DNA of 32,687 nucleotides from Micromonosporaceae bacterium (GTDB lineage: Bacteria > Actinomycetota > Actinomycetes > Mycobacteriales > Micromonosporaceae). Both the position numbers and the translations under genes were made by a program. Position 1 is the stretch's first letter, and each line of letters begins with the position of its first letter. Of the stretch, positions 9,284 through 17,802 are shown piece by piece. Below the pieces are notes generated by a model. It was not told the DNA's origin. It made no database searches and was given only the letters and a program-made list of their open reading frames with translations. The DNA lies in NCBI GenBank assembly GCA_007130245.1, contig SLSW01000209.1, forward strand, positions 1-32,687, written 5' to 3'.

Positions 9284-9344
9284 CGTCGTCCCACGCTACC
9301 TCCCCGGCCGCCCCCGGCCGTGCGTACGCGATCCGGCGCCGGGT

Positions 9345-9378
9345 GCCGGTAAGACCGGCCTCCGGGCAACAACCCCGG
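9345..9378 (-). terminator. Two short GC hairpins between the photolyase stop and the helicase-associated gene
   Basis: CCGGG-CAACAAC-CCCGG (9362-9378) and GCCGG-TAAGA-CCGGC (9345-9359) are adjacent 5-bp stems. They lie in the 109-nt gap just downstream of the minus-strand photolyase stop (9393). There is no T-tract. In GC-rich actinobacteria such hairpins sometimes terminate transcription, but short GC stems are also expected by chance. Confidence 0.3.
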
Positions 9379-9392
9379 GGGGTGCGCCGGCG

Positions 9393-10877
9393 TCACGGTG
9401 CGCGCGAACCGCGGCGGCGCTCCTGGGCGACCACCGCGGCCAGGTCGGGCAGCCGGTCGAGCTGGCGCAGCGGCTGCGCCAGCCGCGGGTTTCCCCGCAG
9501 CCGGTCCCGCTGGCGGTCCAGGAAGACCCAGTAGCCGGCGGTGAACGGGCACGCGTCCTCACCATGGCGTCGCCCGGGGTCGTACCGGCATCCGCCGCAG
9601 TAATCGCTCATCCGGTTCACGTACGCACCCCCGGCGGCGTACGGCTTGCTGGTGATGGTGCCCTCGTCGGCGTACTGGCTCATGCCGACCACATTGGCGG
9701 TCATCACCCAGGGGTAGCCGTCGACGAAGCACCGCCGGAACCAGTCGGTCAGATCCGACGGCCGCCAGCCACGCTGCATCGCGTAGTTACCCAGCACCAT
9801 CAGCCGTGGGATGTGGTGCAGCCAGCCGCGGTCACGGACGCCGGCCAGGGCGTCTGCCAGGCACCGGGCCTGCACCGCGTCGGCGTCCAGGTCGGCGAAC
9901 CAGCGCGGCAGCGCCCGCCGGGCACCCAGGCGGTTGCGCGCCGAATACCGGTCACCGAGGTGCCAGTAGAGGTGCCAGACATAGTCCCGCCATCCGAGGA
10001 TCTGCCGGATGAAGCCCTCCACGCTGGCCAGCGGTGCGCCGTCATGAAGGTACCGCCGCTCCGCGCGCCGCACCACCTCCAGCGGGTCGAGCAGCCCGAG
10101 GTTGAGCGCCGGGGACAGCGCACTGTGTGCCAGCCACGGGTCGCCGGCCAGCATCGCGTCCTGGTACGGGCCGAATGCGGGCAGCCGGTGGGTGAGGAAG
10201 TGGCGCAGCCGCGCCAACGCCTCGGCGCGGGTGACCGGGAACTGGCGGGGGCCGTCGCGCCCCACGAACTCGATCCCCTCGGTCTGCCAGCGGTCCAGGT
10301 CCGCGCGCACCTCGGCATCGATGTCGTCCTCGGCCGGCAGCGGCGGTGGTGGCACGTCGAGGTGTCCGGACGCCGGCGGCGGGCGGCGGTTGTCGACATC
10401 GAAATTCCACCGGCCGCCGGCCGGATCCGGCCCGTCCATCAGTACGCCGTGCTCGCGCCGGGCGCGCCGGTAGAAGTCCTCCATCCGCAGCCGGGTCCGT
10501 CCGCCGGCCCAGGCGGCGAAGTCGGCCTCGTCGGTGATGAACCCGCGTGCGGGAAGCACCGTCACGTCCGGCAGCGCCTCGACCAGCCGGCGGGCGGCGC
10601 GTGAGGTCGGGGCGCACACCTCCACCGGCTCGCCCAGGTGCGCCAGCGCCTGCCGGTAGGTGTCGGTGCGTAGGTGACGGCCGCGGTCGCCGAGCTCGGC
10701 GGCGCGGTGGCGCAACGCCGACAGCACCAGGTGGGCCTTCTGGCGGTGATAGGTGCGGCGGCGGAACACCGCCTTCGACTCCACCAGCAGCACCGGCTGC
10801 TCGGCGGAGTCGAGGAAGTGCGGGCCGAGCTGATCGGCGAACAGCCATCGCCGGACCACGTGCTGCCGGTGGCTCAT
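9393..10877 (-). CDS. Iron-sulfur photolyase/cryptochrome (PhrB / FeS-BCP, probable (6-4) photolyase)
   Basis: A 494-residue flavoprotein of the FeS-BCP (deoxyribodipyrimidine photolyase-related) family, which uses light, FAD, a ribolumazine-type antenna and a [4Fe-4S] cluster to repair UV photoproducts. The N-terminal Rossmann domain begins [13 protein letters not shown]. The C-terminal FAD-binding half contains the family's four cluster cysteines: ARCLADAL, then 88 residues later YCGGC, then DACPF 13 residues on. Cys spacing 88/3/13 equals that of Agrobacterium PhrB (C350, C438, C441, C454). The pair of histidines needed for (6-4) repair in PhrB (H365/H366) is also present as HHIPRLM at +15/+16 from the first Cys. 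The ATG start is clear though the Shine-Dalgarno is weak (GGGA about 10 nt upstream). It is divergent from the cold-shock gene, separated by a 114-bp promoter region. Its position beside XPB suggests a DNA-repair neighbourhood. Confidence 0.95.
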   Translation of the reverse strand: MSHRQHVVRRWLFADQLGPHFLDSAEQPVLLVESKAVFRRRTYHRQKAHLVLSALRHRAAELGDRGRHLRTDTYRQALAHLGEPVEVCAPTSRAARRLVEALPDVTVLPARGFITDEADFAAWAGGRTRLRMEDFYRRARREHGVLMDGPDPAGGRWNFDVDNRRPPPASGHLDVPPPPLPAEDDIDAEVRADLDRWQTEGIEFVGRDGPRQFPVTRAEALARLRHFLTHRLPAFGPYQDAMLAGDPWLAHSALSPALNLGLLDPLEVVRRAERRYLHDGAPLASVEGFIRQILGWRDYVWHLYWHLGDRYSARNRLGARRALPRWFADLDADAVQARCLADALAGVRDRGWLHHIPRLMVLGNYAMQRGWRPSDLTDWFRRCFVDGYPWVMTANVVGMSQYADEGTITSKPYAAGGAYVNRMSDYCGGCRYDPGRRHGEDACPFTAGYWVFLDRQRDRLRGNPRLAQPLRQLDRLPDLAAVVAQERRRGSRAP

Positions 10878-10991
10878 GCGGGTATTGTCCCGTGCCGGAC
10901 GGTCCGTCGGCGTGGAAGCGCATCAGCCGGTTTCCCGCTTCGGATAGCCTATGGAAGGACGTTTCCCAGCCAGCCGAAATCGAGGTCAGCG

Positions 10992-11390
10992 GTGCCGACG
11001 GGTCGAGTGAAGTGGTATGACGCGGAGAAGGGCTACGGCTTCGTCACCAGCGACGAGGGCGGTGATGTGTTCCTTCCCCGCAGTGCGCTGCCCGGCAACG
11101 TCACGGAGCTGAAAAGCGGACAGCGAATCGAGTTCGGGGTCATCGACGGGCGTAAAGGCGCGCAGGCGCTTGGTGTGACGCTGCTGGAGGCCCCGCCGTC
11201 GGTCAGCGAGTTGCGCCGCCGGCCTCCGGAGGAAGTCCACGGCCTGGTGGAGGACATGATCAAGTTGCTGGAGGCGAAGGTGCTGCCGGACCTGCGCAAG
11301 GGCAGGTACCCGGACAAGAAGACCACCAAGACCGTGGCCCAGGTGGTGCACGCGGTCGCCCGTGAGCTCGACGGCCCCCAGCCCCGCTGA
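10992..11390 (+). CDS. Cold-shock domain protein with actinobacterial C-terminal extension
   Basis: A 132-residue cytoplasmic single-stranded nucleic-acid-binding protein. Residues 1-66 form a cold-shock (OB-fold) domain with RNP1 KGYGFV (13-18) and an RNP2-like DVFLPRSAL (25-33). RNP2 departs from the usual VFVH: the histidine position is replaced (VFLP). Residues 67-132 are a conserved actinobacterial extension ([20 protein letters not shown]...) roughly doubling the size of ordinary CspA, as in the Rv0871-type proteins. The start is GTG 10992, supported by GAGG 6 nt upstream and by the family N-terminus ([11 protein letters not shown]). The longer ORF-track start at 10674 reads through antisense of the photolyase gene and is rejected. 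Likely an RNA chaperone or regulator; specific targets are unknown. It is convergent with mqnD, 15 nt apart. Confidence 0.93.
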   Translation: MPTGRVKWYDAEKGYGFVTSDEGGDVFLPRSALPGNVTELKSGQRIEFGVIDGRKGAQALGVTLLEAPPSVSELRRRPPEEVHGLVEDMIKLLEAKVLPDLRKGRYPDKKTTKTVAQVVHAVARELDGPQPR

Positions 11391-11405
11391 CCCCCAAGCC
11401 CTAGA

Positions 11406-12200
11406 TCAACGAGAGACGGGGCGCAGGAGGGCATCGACGGCGGCGCGGCCGTCGGCTCCGATGTCGAGCGTGTACGGGTTGACGTAGAGCGCGATGTGGC
11501 GGTCGACCACGTCCGACTCCATCTCCTGCGCGTGCGCGAGCACGTAGTCCCGGCTGGCGGCCGGATCCGCCCACGCCGCCCGTACCGACGCCCGGATCCA
11601 CTCTGCGGCAGCATCCACGGCCACCGCGCTACGGCGGGCCACGATCGCCCCCAGCGGGATGGGCAGTCCGGTGTCTGACTCCCACCACTCGCCGAGATCG
11701 GCCAGCTCCCGCAGCCCGTACCGGGGGTAGGTGAAGCGCGCCTCGTGGATCACCAGGCCGGCGTCGAACCGGCCGTCGGCCACGCCAGGCATGATCTCGT
11801 GGAACGGCACCACCTCCGGCCTTGCCGGAGCGCGGTCACCGGCCCACCGGCGGAACAGCAGGTACGCGGTGGTGCGCTCACCCGGGATCGCCAGCCGGGC
11901 CCGGCGCAGGTCGAACTCTCCGGGCTCGTCACGGTCGTCGCGGGTCAGCAGCAGCGGGCCGCAGCCGCGGCCGAGCGCGCCGCCGCTGGGCAGCAGCGCG
12001 TAGTCGTCACCGACGTACGGCAGCGCCGCATAGCTGATCTTGGCGATGTCGAACTCGCCCCGCTCGACAGCGGTGTTGGTCACGTCCACGTCGGCGTAGG
12101 TGACGTCGAAAGCCGGCGCGTCCGGCACCAGGCCGTGCACCAGCGCGTGGAACACGAACGTGTCGTTCGGGCACGGGGAGATGGCCAGCGACAGGGTCAC
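11406..12200 (-). CDS. mqnD: 1,4-dihydroxy-6-naphthoate synthase MqnD
   Basis: A 264-residue enzyme of the futalosine (alternative) menaquinone pathway. MqnD converts cyclic dehypoxanthine futalosine to 1,4-dihydroxy-6-naphthoate in the cytoplasm. The N-terminal LSLAISPCPNDTFVFHALVHG is the MqnD signature within the VitK2_biosynth (PF02621) fold. The substrate-pocket segments ADVDVTNTAVERGEFDIAKI and DAGLVIHEARFTY are also typical, and the length matches the family. The ORF-track start at 12764 overlaps the upstream propeller gene. The family start is GTG 12200, with a GGTGGGG purine run just upstream (spacing short). Only 20 nt separate it from the stop of propeller gene A, so it may be cotranscribed with that operon. 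The pathway partner mqnB lies 6.5 kb away. MqnA, MqnC and MqnE are not in the window. Confidence 0.94.
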   Translation of the reverse strand: MTLSLAISPCPNDTFVFHALVHGLVPDAPAFDVTYADVDVTNTAVERGEFDIAKISYAALPYVGDDYALLPSGGALGRGCGPLLLTRDDRDEPGEFDLRRARLAIPGERTTAYLLFRRWAGDRAPARPEVVPFHEIMPGVADGRFDAGLVIHEARFTYPRYGLRELADLGEWWESDTGLPIPLGAIVARRSAVAVDAAAEWIRASVRAAWADPAASRDYVLAHAQEMESDVVDRHIALYVNPYTLDIGADGRAAVDALLRPVSR

Positions 12201-12220
12201 CGCCCCACCGTAGCGACCCG

Positions 12221-13462
12221 CTACCGCCGGACCTGCCAGACGTGCACCCGAGCATCGACCTGGCAGGCAAGATGCCGGTCGACCGCACGGCACCAGGAGG
12301 TCGGGCCGACCGCACCCAGCGTCTCGATGCCGGGCGGGTCGAGCACCAGCCGCCCGAACCAGGTGCGCCCGGTCGGCGGCGTCCGGCTCAGCAGCGGTTG
12401 GGGCGAGGCGTCGACCATCGGCCACCACTCGTCGAGATCGAGCAGCGGCTCGCCGGTGCCGGCGGCGTGCAGCCCGGCGTAGCGCGCGGTCGTGCCGGTG
12501 AACGACATCAGCACCTGGCCGTCCGGCCAGGGCGGCGGCAGCTCGCGCACCTGCTGGCGGCCGAGCCCGTCGGCCGGCCAGTCGGCAGACCACCGGATCG
12601 CACCCGTGTCCGGGTCGAGCGCGGCCACGCCGTACGGTCCGTGCACGCAGACCACGGTGCGGCAGTCGCCCACGGTGCTGTCCGCCGGCACCGGCGCCCG
12701 CCAGCGTTCCGCGAGCGTGTCGGCCTCGTACGCGACCACCTCCGGACGCGGCGCCTGCTGCCACATCAGCACCACGTCACCGGCGACCCTGTGCCCGTGC
12801 GCGTCCCCCGCGCCGGTGGCGGCGGAGGTGGTGGCCAGGCGGGCACCGGTGTGGATGTCGTACGAGGTGAGAGCGCCGTCGGGGGCCCGCGACACCAGGT
12901 GCCCGCCTCCCTGCCGCGTCCAACCCGGCTCCTTCGGTGTGTCCCAGGCGACGTCGCCGGTGGCCGGATGCACGGCGGTCTTGACGCGCGCCTCCGGCCC
13001 CCACTGTTCCAGCAGCAGGAGATCACGGGACGAGGTGCCGGCCAGGGCGGTGTCCGGACCGATCGGCCATCCGGGCCGGGTCCACAGCTGCCGGCCGGTG
13101 GCCGGGTCGAGCGCGGTCGTGAACGCGTCGTGGCGTTGCCAGGTGTCGCCCTGGTGGATCCGGCTGGAGGTGATGTGCAGCGGGTAGCCGCCCTGCACGG
13201 TGAAGGTGTGGTCGTGCCGGATCGCTGGACCGCCCGGTCGGCGGTTGCCCTGCTGCGCGCCGATTCCCCGTGACGCCTGCCACAACTGGGCGCCGTCGGC
13301 CAACCGGTACGCCGTCATCGTCCCGCGCTCGAACCCGGTCGTGCGCACCACGTAGAGCCGCTCACCGTCGAGGTAGGAGCGCTCGCCAGGGACGGTGAAC
13401 CGCAGCTCCGCCCACGGTGGTGTGGGGGTCGTGTCCGCGGCCAGCATCAGCAGCAGCGCCAC
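12221..13462 (-). CDS. PQQ-like beta-propeller membrane protein A (N-terminally shortened paralogue)
   Basis: The fourth and last of four tandem paralogues. The body is an extracytoplasmic beta-propeller with repeated A-x-D-P-x-T-G-x-x-x-W strands (TALDPATGRQLW, AVHPATGDVAW, AALDPDTGAIRW). It has the Cys pairs CRTVVC and C-x8-C (CRAVDRHLAC) shared with genes C and D, and the family C-terminus VHVWQVRR. Unlike its relatives it lacks the cytoplasmic IDLG motif and the basic linker. The stop of gene B (TAG 13499-13501) lies in the same frame only 12 codons before the GTG at 13462. The encoded N-terminus (ALLLMLAAD) is therefore only half a transmembrane segment. A CTG at 13483 preceded by AGGTGG would restore a fuller hydrophobic helix (LSSALAAVALLLMLA). 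It may be functional, translationally coupled to B, or decaying. Function of the family is unknown; sensing or scaffolding at the cell surface is a guess. Confidence 0.75.
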   Translation of the reverse strand: MALLLMLAADTTPTPPWAELRFTVPGERSYLDGERLYVVRTTGFERGTMTAYRLADGAQLWQASRGIGAQQGNRRPGGPAIRHDHTFTVQGGYPLHITSSRIHQGDTWQRHDAFTTALDPATGRQLWTRPGWPIGPDTALAGTSSRDLLLLEQWGPEARVKTAVHPATGDVAWDTPKEPGWTRQGGGHLVSRAPDGALTSYDIHTGARLATTSAATGAGDAHGHRVAGDVVLMWQQAPRPEVVAYEADTLAERWRAPVPADSTVGDCRTVVCVHGPYGVAALDPDTGAIRWSADWPADGLGRQQVRELPPPWPDGQVLMSFTGTTARYAGLHAAGTGEPLLDLDEWWPMVDASPQPLLSRTPPTGRTWFGRLVLDPPGIETLGAVGPTSWCRAVDRHLACQVDARVHVWQVRR

Positions 13463-13498
13463 CGCCGCCAGTGCGCTGGACAGCGGCCGCCACCTGCC

Positions 13499-14715
13499 CT
13501 ATTCGCGCAGCCGCCAGACCTGCTGGCGGGCCGGCTCCTCGGCGCCCGGACCGGGGCCGAGCCTGGGGCACAGCGCGTACCCGGCCCTGGTCACGCAGAG
13601 CGCCTGTCCGTCGAACCGGTCTCGTACCCGCACCTCGGGTCCGTCGGTGTCGACGTATGCCAGCCAGGTGACATCGGCGTCCGGGTCGTAGCGGTGGGGC
13701 AGGATCTCGACCTCGTCGGTTGCGGACCAGGGGGCGACCCGGACGTCCGGCACCCACCCGGTCAGGTCCAGCACCGGCTCTCCGGTGGTCGCGTCGATCA
13801 GCCATCGCGGATCCAGGCGGCGGTCAGGCCCGTCGGGTCTGTCGACCCGCAGTGTCAGGTGGTCGTCGTCGCGGGCCGCCGGAAACGGTTCCAGCGTTAC
13901 CAGACCCGGGTCGGCGTCAGGCCAGTCCGCGGTCCACCGCACGGTGCCGTCGTCCGGGTCGAGCGCCGTCGGGAAGCCGTCGCGGTCGGCGGTCGTTACC
14001 AGGCCGGCGGCGAGCTGCCAGTGGCCGGTGGATCCTAGTTCGCCACCGGTGGCGAGGCGGCGTCCACCACGACGTCCAGGCTCCACCGGACCTGCCCGGT
14101 CACGGCGTCAACCACTGTCAGGTGGGGCGCCACGGCGTCATGAACACCGGACGGGTCGCCGTGGCGGTCGACGACCAGAGTGCCGTTGCCCATGGCGACC
14201 ACGGCGCCGTCGCGGGTCCACCGCGCCTGACCGGTTTCTGGATCGAGCGATGTCACGGTGGCGGCCCCGGTGCCGGGGCTCACGCTGGTCAGGACCGGTG
14301 CGCCACCGTGGAGACCGACGACGTGGATGGCCGGTGCGTCCGGCAACGGGGCCCCCCATCGCAGCGCGCCGTCACGGAGGCGGTACGCGTAAAGGGTCTG
14401 CGGGCCGTCACGTTCCGTGAGGGCCGTCCGGCCCGCCTGTTCGGTCGCTGTGTGGTCGTCGCTGGCCACCACGTAGACAGTGTCATCCGACAACCCGAGT
14501 GACCACGGCAACGGCACGGTGAAGTGTGGCGCCAGCCAGGGCCGCGGCGGTGCCTCGGCAGCGGTGGCGCTGAAGCTGATCAGCACCGCCAGCAGTGCCA
14601 GCACGGCAGTCCGGCGGTGTCGCTGCCGCAGGCGCGCCGGGCGCGGCGTCACGGTCTCCGACGGCGGCCGGCCCGGTAGCGTGCCGAGGTCGATCGCGGC
14701 CGGTGGCCGGGTCAC
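13499..14715 (-). pseudogene. PQQ-like beta-propeller membrane protein B, disrupted by a one-base frameshift
   Basis: The gene is split into two ORFs in different frames. The 5' part starts at GTG 14715 (VTRPPAAIDLGTLPG), has a basic linker and a transmembrane helix (TAVLALLAVLISFSA, about 37-52), and stops at TAG 14035-14037. The 3' part continues the propeller to the family C-terminus (QQVWRLRE, TAG 13499). The span 14715-13499 is 3n+2 bases, consistent with loss of one base near 14035-14055. Joined, the region reads as one natural blade (ASPPVATGGELGSTGH..ALDPDDGTVRW). The join coincides with a perfect 14-nt palindrome CGCCACCGGTGGCG (14041-14054). Repaired, the protein would have about 405 residues, about 60 fewer than C and D, and it lacks the mid-protein Cys pair while keeping the C-terminal C-x8-C. 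The GTG start overlaps the stop of gene C by GTGA. A sequencing error cannot be excluded. Confidence 0.75.
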
Positions 14716-16124
14716 CGGATCCTCCAGAGGTGCAGCTGGTTGTGGTCCCGGCACACGATGTGGTCGGTGGTGGCCCGGCATTGGTCGACCCGTGTGGTGC
14801 TGCCGAGGATCTCCAGACCGAGCGGCTGCGGGCGCAGCCGCGCGAACCAGGTGCGCGACTCCACGCCGATCTCCCGCGGCGGATGCCAGATCAGCACCGG
14901 GTCAAGGTGCCAGGCCGAGGTACGCAGCTCGGGCTCGTGCTCCTGGCCCCACGACGCCAACGGCAGCAGCGGCTCACCGGTGGCGGTGTGAACGGCGTGG
15001 CCGTCCATGAGCAGGGTGTCCGGGTACTGCGGGCCGAGGCTGTACGGCCACAACACGGTATGGCCGGTCAACGGCGGAGCCGCCTCGGCTGACCACCACG
15101 CATCCCCGGTAGCAGGGTCGAGGGCATGCAGGGCCGCGGGCCCGTGCACGCACATCACGGATCCGCAGTGTCCGAACATCACCGGCGGCTCGCCGAGATC
15201 AACCGTCCATCGGTGGGTGAGGGTCCCCGCGTCGTACGCGTGCATCGCCGTGTCGTCGGGTGGCCGTTGCGCGACGTGGTCCCAGGGCCGGTGCATGAGG
15301 ACAAGTTCGCCGACCACGTGATAGCCGATCTCACCAGTCACAGAAGTCGTGGCTGATCGGCTGACGCCGGTGTTGATGTCATATGTGGTCAACTGGCCGT
15401 TGTCGTCCAGGTGGACCAGGTGACGGGCGTGGCCGTCGCGCTGGAAGTCGTACTGCCATCGGCCCACCGGAGCGGTCCAGACCTGCTCACCGGTTGTTAA
15501 GTCAACCGCCACCGGTCGGTGTCGCGGCCAGCGGTCGGGTGGCTCAGGTGGTGTCTCCTGCCGCAGCAACACCATCACGTCAGTGGTGCCTGCGGCCGGC
15601 TCACCCTCCCGGGTCCAGCGCGCGGCACCGGTCTGCGGATCGTATGCGGTGGTCATCACCGGGGCCGCGGGCACACCGAACAGCCGCAGTGTCACCAGCA
15701 GTACGCCATTGTGGACCCGAAGCCAGGCGACCGGCGGCTCCTGCGCGTGTTGCCACCCACCGATGTCGTTCTGGTCCACCTCCCACTCATCGACCTGCCA
15801 TGTCATGGTGCCGTCACTGAGCCGGTACGCCGTCAGGACCGCATCTCTTGAGTGGGAGTAGTGGTGGACATAGAGCGTGTCCTCGGTGAGCAGTGCCTGG
15901 TCGGCAGCCGGGACTGTGCCGAGATAAGTGAGCGCCGGCGGTCGGGGTGACGCGTCGGCGCCGGGTGCGGCGATGAGCAGCAGCGCCGCCATCGCGACGC
16001 CACCGATCCGCCACCGGAGGCGGCGACGGGGCCGGACCTGGCTGGTCGGCCGGTGTCGGGCGCCGTGGCGGAGATGGCCGGTGGCGCAACCGAGGTCGAT
16101 CGTTGGCTCGTTCACCGGGCTCAC
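14712..16124 (-). CDS. PQQ-like beta-propeller type-II membrane protein C
   Basis: A 470-residue intact family member. It has a short cytoplasmic N-terminus with the family motif (VSPVNEPTIDLG, residues 1-12), an Arg-rich stretch (RPRRRLRWR), and one transmembrane helix (about 40-56, GGVAMAALLLIAAPGA). A large exported domain of PQQ-type blades follows (TAYDPQTGAARW, AVDLTTGEQVW, YDAGTLTHRW, ALDPATGDAWW). Two Cys pairs (GHCGSVMC and DQCRATTDHIVC) suggest disulfides outside the membrane. No cofactor site is recognisable, so a dehydrogenase role is not supported. The start is GTG 16124, chosen because paralogues B and D begin with V-S/T..IDLG. The GTG overlaps the D stop as GTGA; an ATG immediately before it (16127) is an alternative. 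Its own stop overlaps the start of B in the same way, so D-C-B are probably translated in series. Function is unknown. Confidence 0.85.
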   Translation of the reverse strand: MSPVNEPTIDLGCATGHLRHGARHRPTSQVRPRRRLRWRIGGVAMAALLLIAAPGADASPRPPALTYLGTVPAADQALLTEDTLYVHHYSHSRDAVLTAYRLSDGTMTWQVDEWEVDQNDIGGWQHAQEPPVAWLRVHNGVLLVTLRLFGVPAAPVMTTAYDPQTGAARWTREGEPAAGTTDVMVLLRQETPPEPPDRWPRHRPVAVDLTTGEQVWTAPVGRWQYDFQRDGHARHLVHLDDNGQLTTYDINTGVSRSATTSVTGEIGYHVVGELVLMHRPWDHVAQRPPDDTAMHAYDAGTLTHRWTVDLGEPPVMFGHCGSVMCVHGPAALHALDPATGDAWWSAEAAPPLTGHTVLWPYSLGPQYPDTLLMDGHAVHTATGEPLLPLASWGQEHEPELRTSAWHLDPVLIWHPPREIGVESRTWFARLRPQPLGLEILGSTTRVDQCRATTDHIVCRDHNQLHLWRIR

Positions 16125-17524
16125 CATCGGATGTGCCAGACGTGCAGGTGGCCCCCGTCGCGGCAAGCCAGATGACGAGTGGTCGCATCACAACCGTCGA
16201 ACCATCCCGCGGCGTTGCCGATTACCTCGACCTGTAGCGGCTGCGAGCGAAGTTGCCCGAACCAGATCCGGGGTCCGGTGTCCGCGCCATGGCGCTCCCG
16301 CCAGAGCAGTATCGGGTCCTGTTGGTGGACCGATGCCTGTATCAGCCCACCCGAGCGGTGCTCCCACCGCTCCAGCGCCAGCAACTGCTCGCCCGTCGTC
16401 GCATCCAGAATGCGGTCACCAGCGAGCAGTGTGTCCGGTGTCGGGCCGATGGCTCGTGGCCACGAGGGTGCGCGGTCCCCGGCCACCAGGTCAGCCGACC
16501 AACGCGACTCACCGGTGTCGGGGTCGATGCCGTGCAAGCCGTTGTGTCCGAGTCCTTGCAGGCAGAGCACCGGACCGCACCCGCCGGTGAGGAAGGCGGT
16601 GAACGGCAGCTCCGTGCTCCATCGGTGCGCCAGCGAGTCGGCGTCGTACGCGTAAAGGGTCTGCGCCGAGACGTCCTGCAGGACCACCAGGTCATCAGCT
16701 GCCAGCAGGCTCAGGTCGTACGGGTCGGCGCCGGAGACCTCGTCGGGGAGTGTGCTGGTGGCCAGCCTGATCCCGGTGTCCACGTCGTATGTCGCCAACT
16801 GGCCGTCGTCATCCATGGTGACCAGATATGCGGCAACAGCGGTCGGGCTTCTGTCGTAAACCCACCGGGTCGCGACCGGCGCGGTCCAGATCACCTCGCC
16901 TGTGCCCAGGTCGATCGCGGTCGGCCGCATCCGATCCCAGGGATGCTCCGAGCCGCTGGGCTCCAGCAGGATCACCAGGTTGCCAGCCCCGGCGAGACCG
17001 ACCCAGCCCTCGTGGCGCCATCGCACGTTTCCGCTGTCGGGGTCGTACGCCGTGGTGACGAATCCCCCCACGCCGCCCGGTGCCGGCACACCGCCAGGTT
17101 CCGGTGGCTGCTCGCGGGTCAGCAGCAGAACACCGCCGCGAATCTGCAGCGCGGCCCAGCCGTACGCAGGGTTGTCGGTGTCGACCGCTTCCCACAGCAT
17201 GGCACCGTCGCTGAGCCGGTATGCGGTCAGCGTGTCGCCGGGCCTGCCCTCACCGGCCTCACGGAGGACATAGAGCCGGCCATCATCCAGCAGTGCGGAA
17301 TCTCCGGCGGGGACGGTGAACAGTGGGTCGAGTCGGGGCGCTGATGTCGCGGCAGCGGTGGGCACGGCGATCAGCAGCATTGACACCGCGCTCAGCGCAA
17401 CCATCCTCCGCCGGGCACGGTCGCGCCAGTAGCGCCGTAGGTGTGACGACGAGCGCGCTGGCAGCGTTTCTTCGTCCGGGGAGCCGGACGCCAACGTCCC
17501 GAGATCGATGGTGGGGGTGCTCAC
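16121..17524 (-). CDS. PQQ-like beta-propeller type-II membrane protein D (operon leader)
   Basis: A 467-residue first gene of the four-gene propeller operon and the best-preserved copy. The N-terminus VSTPTIDLGTLASG carries the family motif. It is followed by a basic segment (RRYWRDRARRR), a transmembrane helix (about 41-58, MVALSAVSMLLIAVPTAA) and the conserved first strand LFTVPAGDSALLDDGRLYVL. Propeller blades are marked by TAYDPDSGNVRW, AIDLGTGEVIW, YDADSLAHRW and GIDPDTGESRW. The extracytoplasmic Cys pairs are GGCGPVLC and FDGCDATTRHLAC. The ORF track begins at 17821, but that extension runs through the repeat-rich intergenic region. GTG 17524 is chosen because of the shared N-terminal motif and a GGTGA 4 nt upstream. 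It is divergent from the XRE-GNAT gene across 350 bp with palindromic elements, which may control it. The BamB-like fold is evident, but BamB function is unlikely in a Gram-positive. Confidence 0.87.
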   Translation of the reverse strand: MSTPTIDLGTLASGSPDEETLPARSSSHLRRYWRDRARRRMVALSAVSMLLIAVPTAAATSAPRLDPLFTVPAGDSALLDDGRLYVLREAGEGRPGDTLTAYRLSDGAMLWEAVDTDNPAYGWAALQIRGGVLLLTREQPPEPGGVPAPGGVGGFVTTAYDPDSGNVRWRHEGWVGLAGAGNLVILLEPSGSEHPWDRMRPTAIDLGTGEVIWTAPVATRWVYDRSPTAVAAYLVTMDDDGQLATYDVDTGIRLATSTLPDEVSGADPYDLSLLAADDLVVLQDVSAQTLYAYDADSLAHRWSTELPFTAFLTGGCGPVLCLQGLGHNGLHGIDPDTGESRWSADLVAGDRAPSWPRAIGPTPDTLLAGDRILDATTGEQLLALERWEHRSGGLIQASVHQQDPILLWRERHGADTGPRIWFGQLRSQPLQVEVIGNAAGWFDGCDATTRHLACRDGGHLHVWHIRW

Positions 17525-17684
17525 ATTGTCACCGTAGTGCGACTGCGCCACCCGCGGACGGCTGTGTGGTTGCCGCAGCATTCGAGGGCCGGACTGTTCT
17601 GCACGGCCCTTTGGGAGCTGCTCGCACAGACGGAGCGCAACACGGGCGGTGCCGCCCGCGGCCACGTCCGCACCCGCCCGCATC

Positions 17685-17772
17685 CGCCCGCACCCATCAA
17701 CGGAGCAGCTCCCATAGGAGCTGACGCCCGCCGGTCGCCCGCCCGCACTCATCAACGGAGCAGCTCTCATAG
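17685..17772. repeat. Two 33-nt direct repeats, 55-nt period
   Basis: The units at 17685-17717 and 17740-17772 share 31 of 33 bases (CGCCCGCAC-C/T-CATCAACGGAGC... ending CATAG); both differences are C to T. Each contains one of the GGAGCAGCTC palindromes. Two units with a 22-nt spacer are too few for a CRISPR array and there are no cas genes. They may be a duplicated operator or a family of short intergenic repeats. Confidence 0.65.
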
Positions 17773-17802
17773 CGTCTCCACCGACCACCCTCCACACCGA
17801 GG

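Noticed and set aside
14030-14060. Programmed ribosomal frameshift in propeller B
   Set aside because: No slippery heptamer or downstream stimulator arrangement is visible, and paralogues C and D are encoded in a single frame.
12221-17524. PQQ-dependent dehydrogenase or BamB assignment for the propeller proteins
   Set aside because: The blades match the PQQ-repeat pattern but no cofactor-binding or catalytic residues were recognised, and an outer-membrane assembly role does not suit a Gram-positive.
17685-17772. CRISPR-like direct repeats
   Set aside because: Only two 33-nt units, no further copies, no leader and no cas genes.
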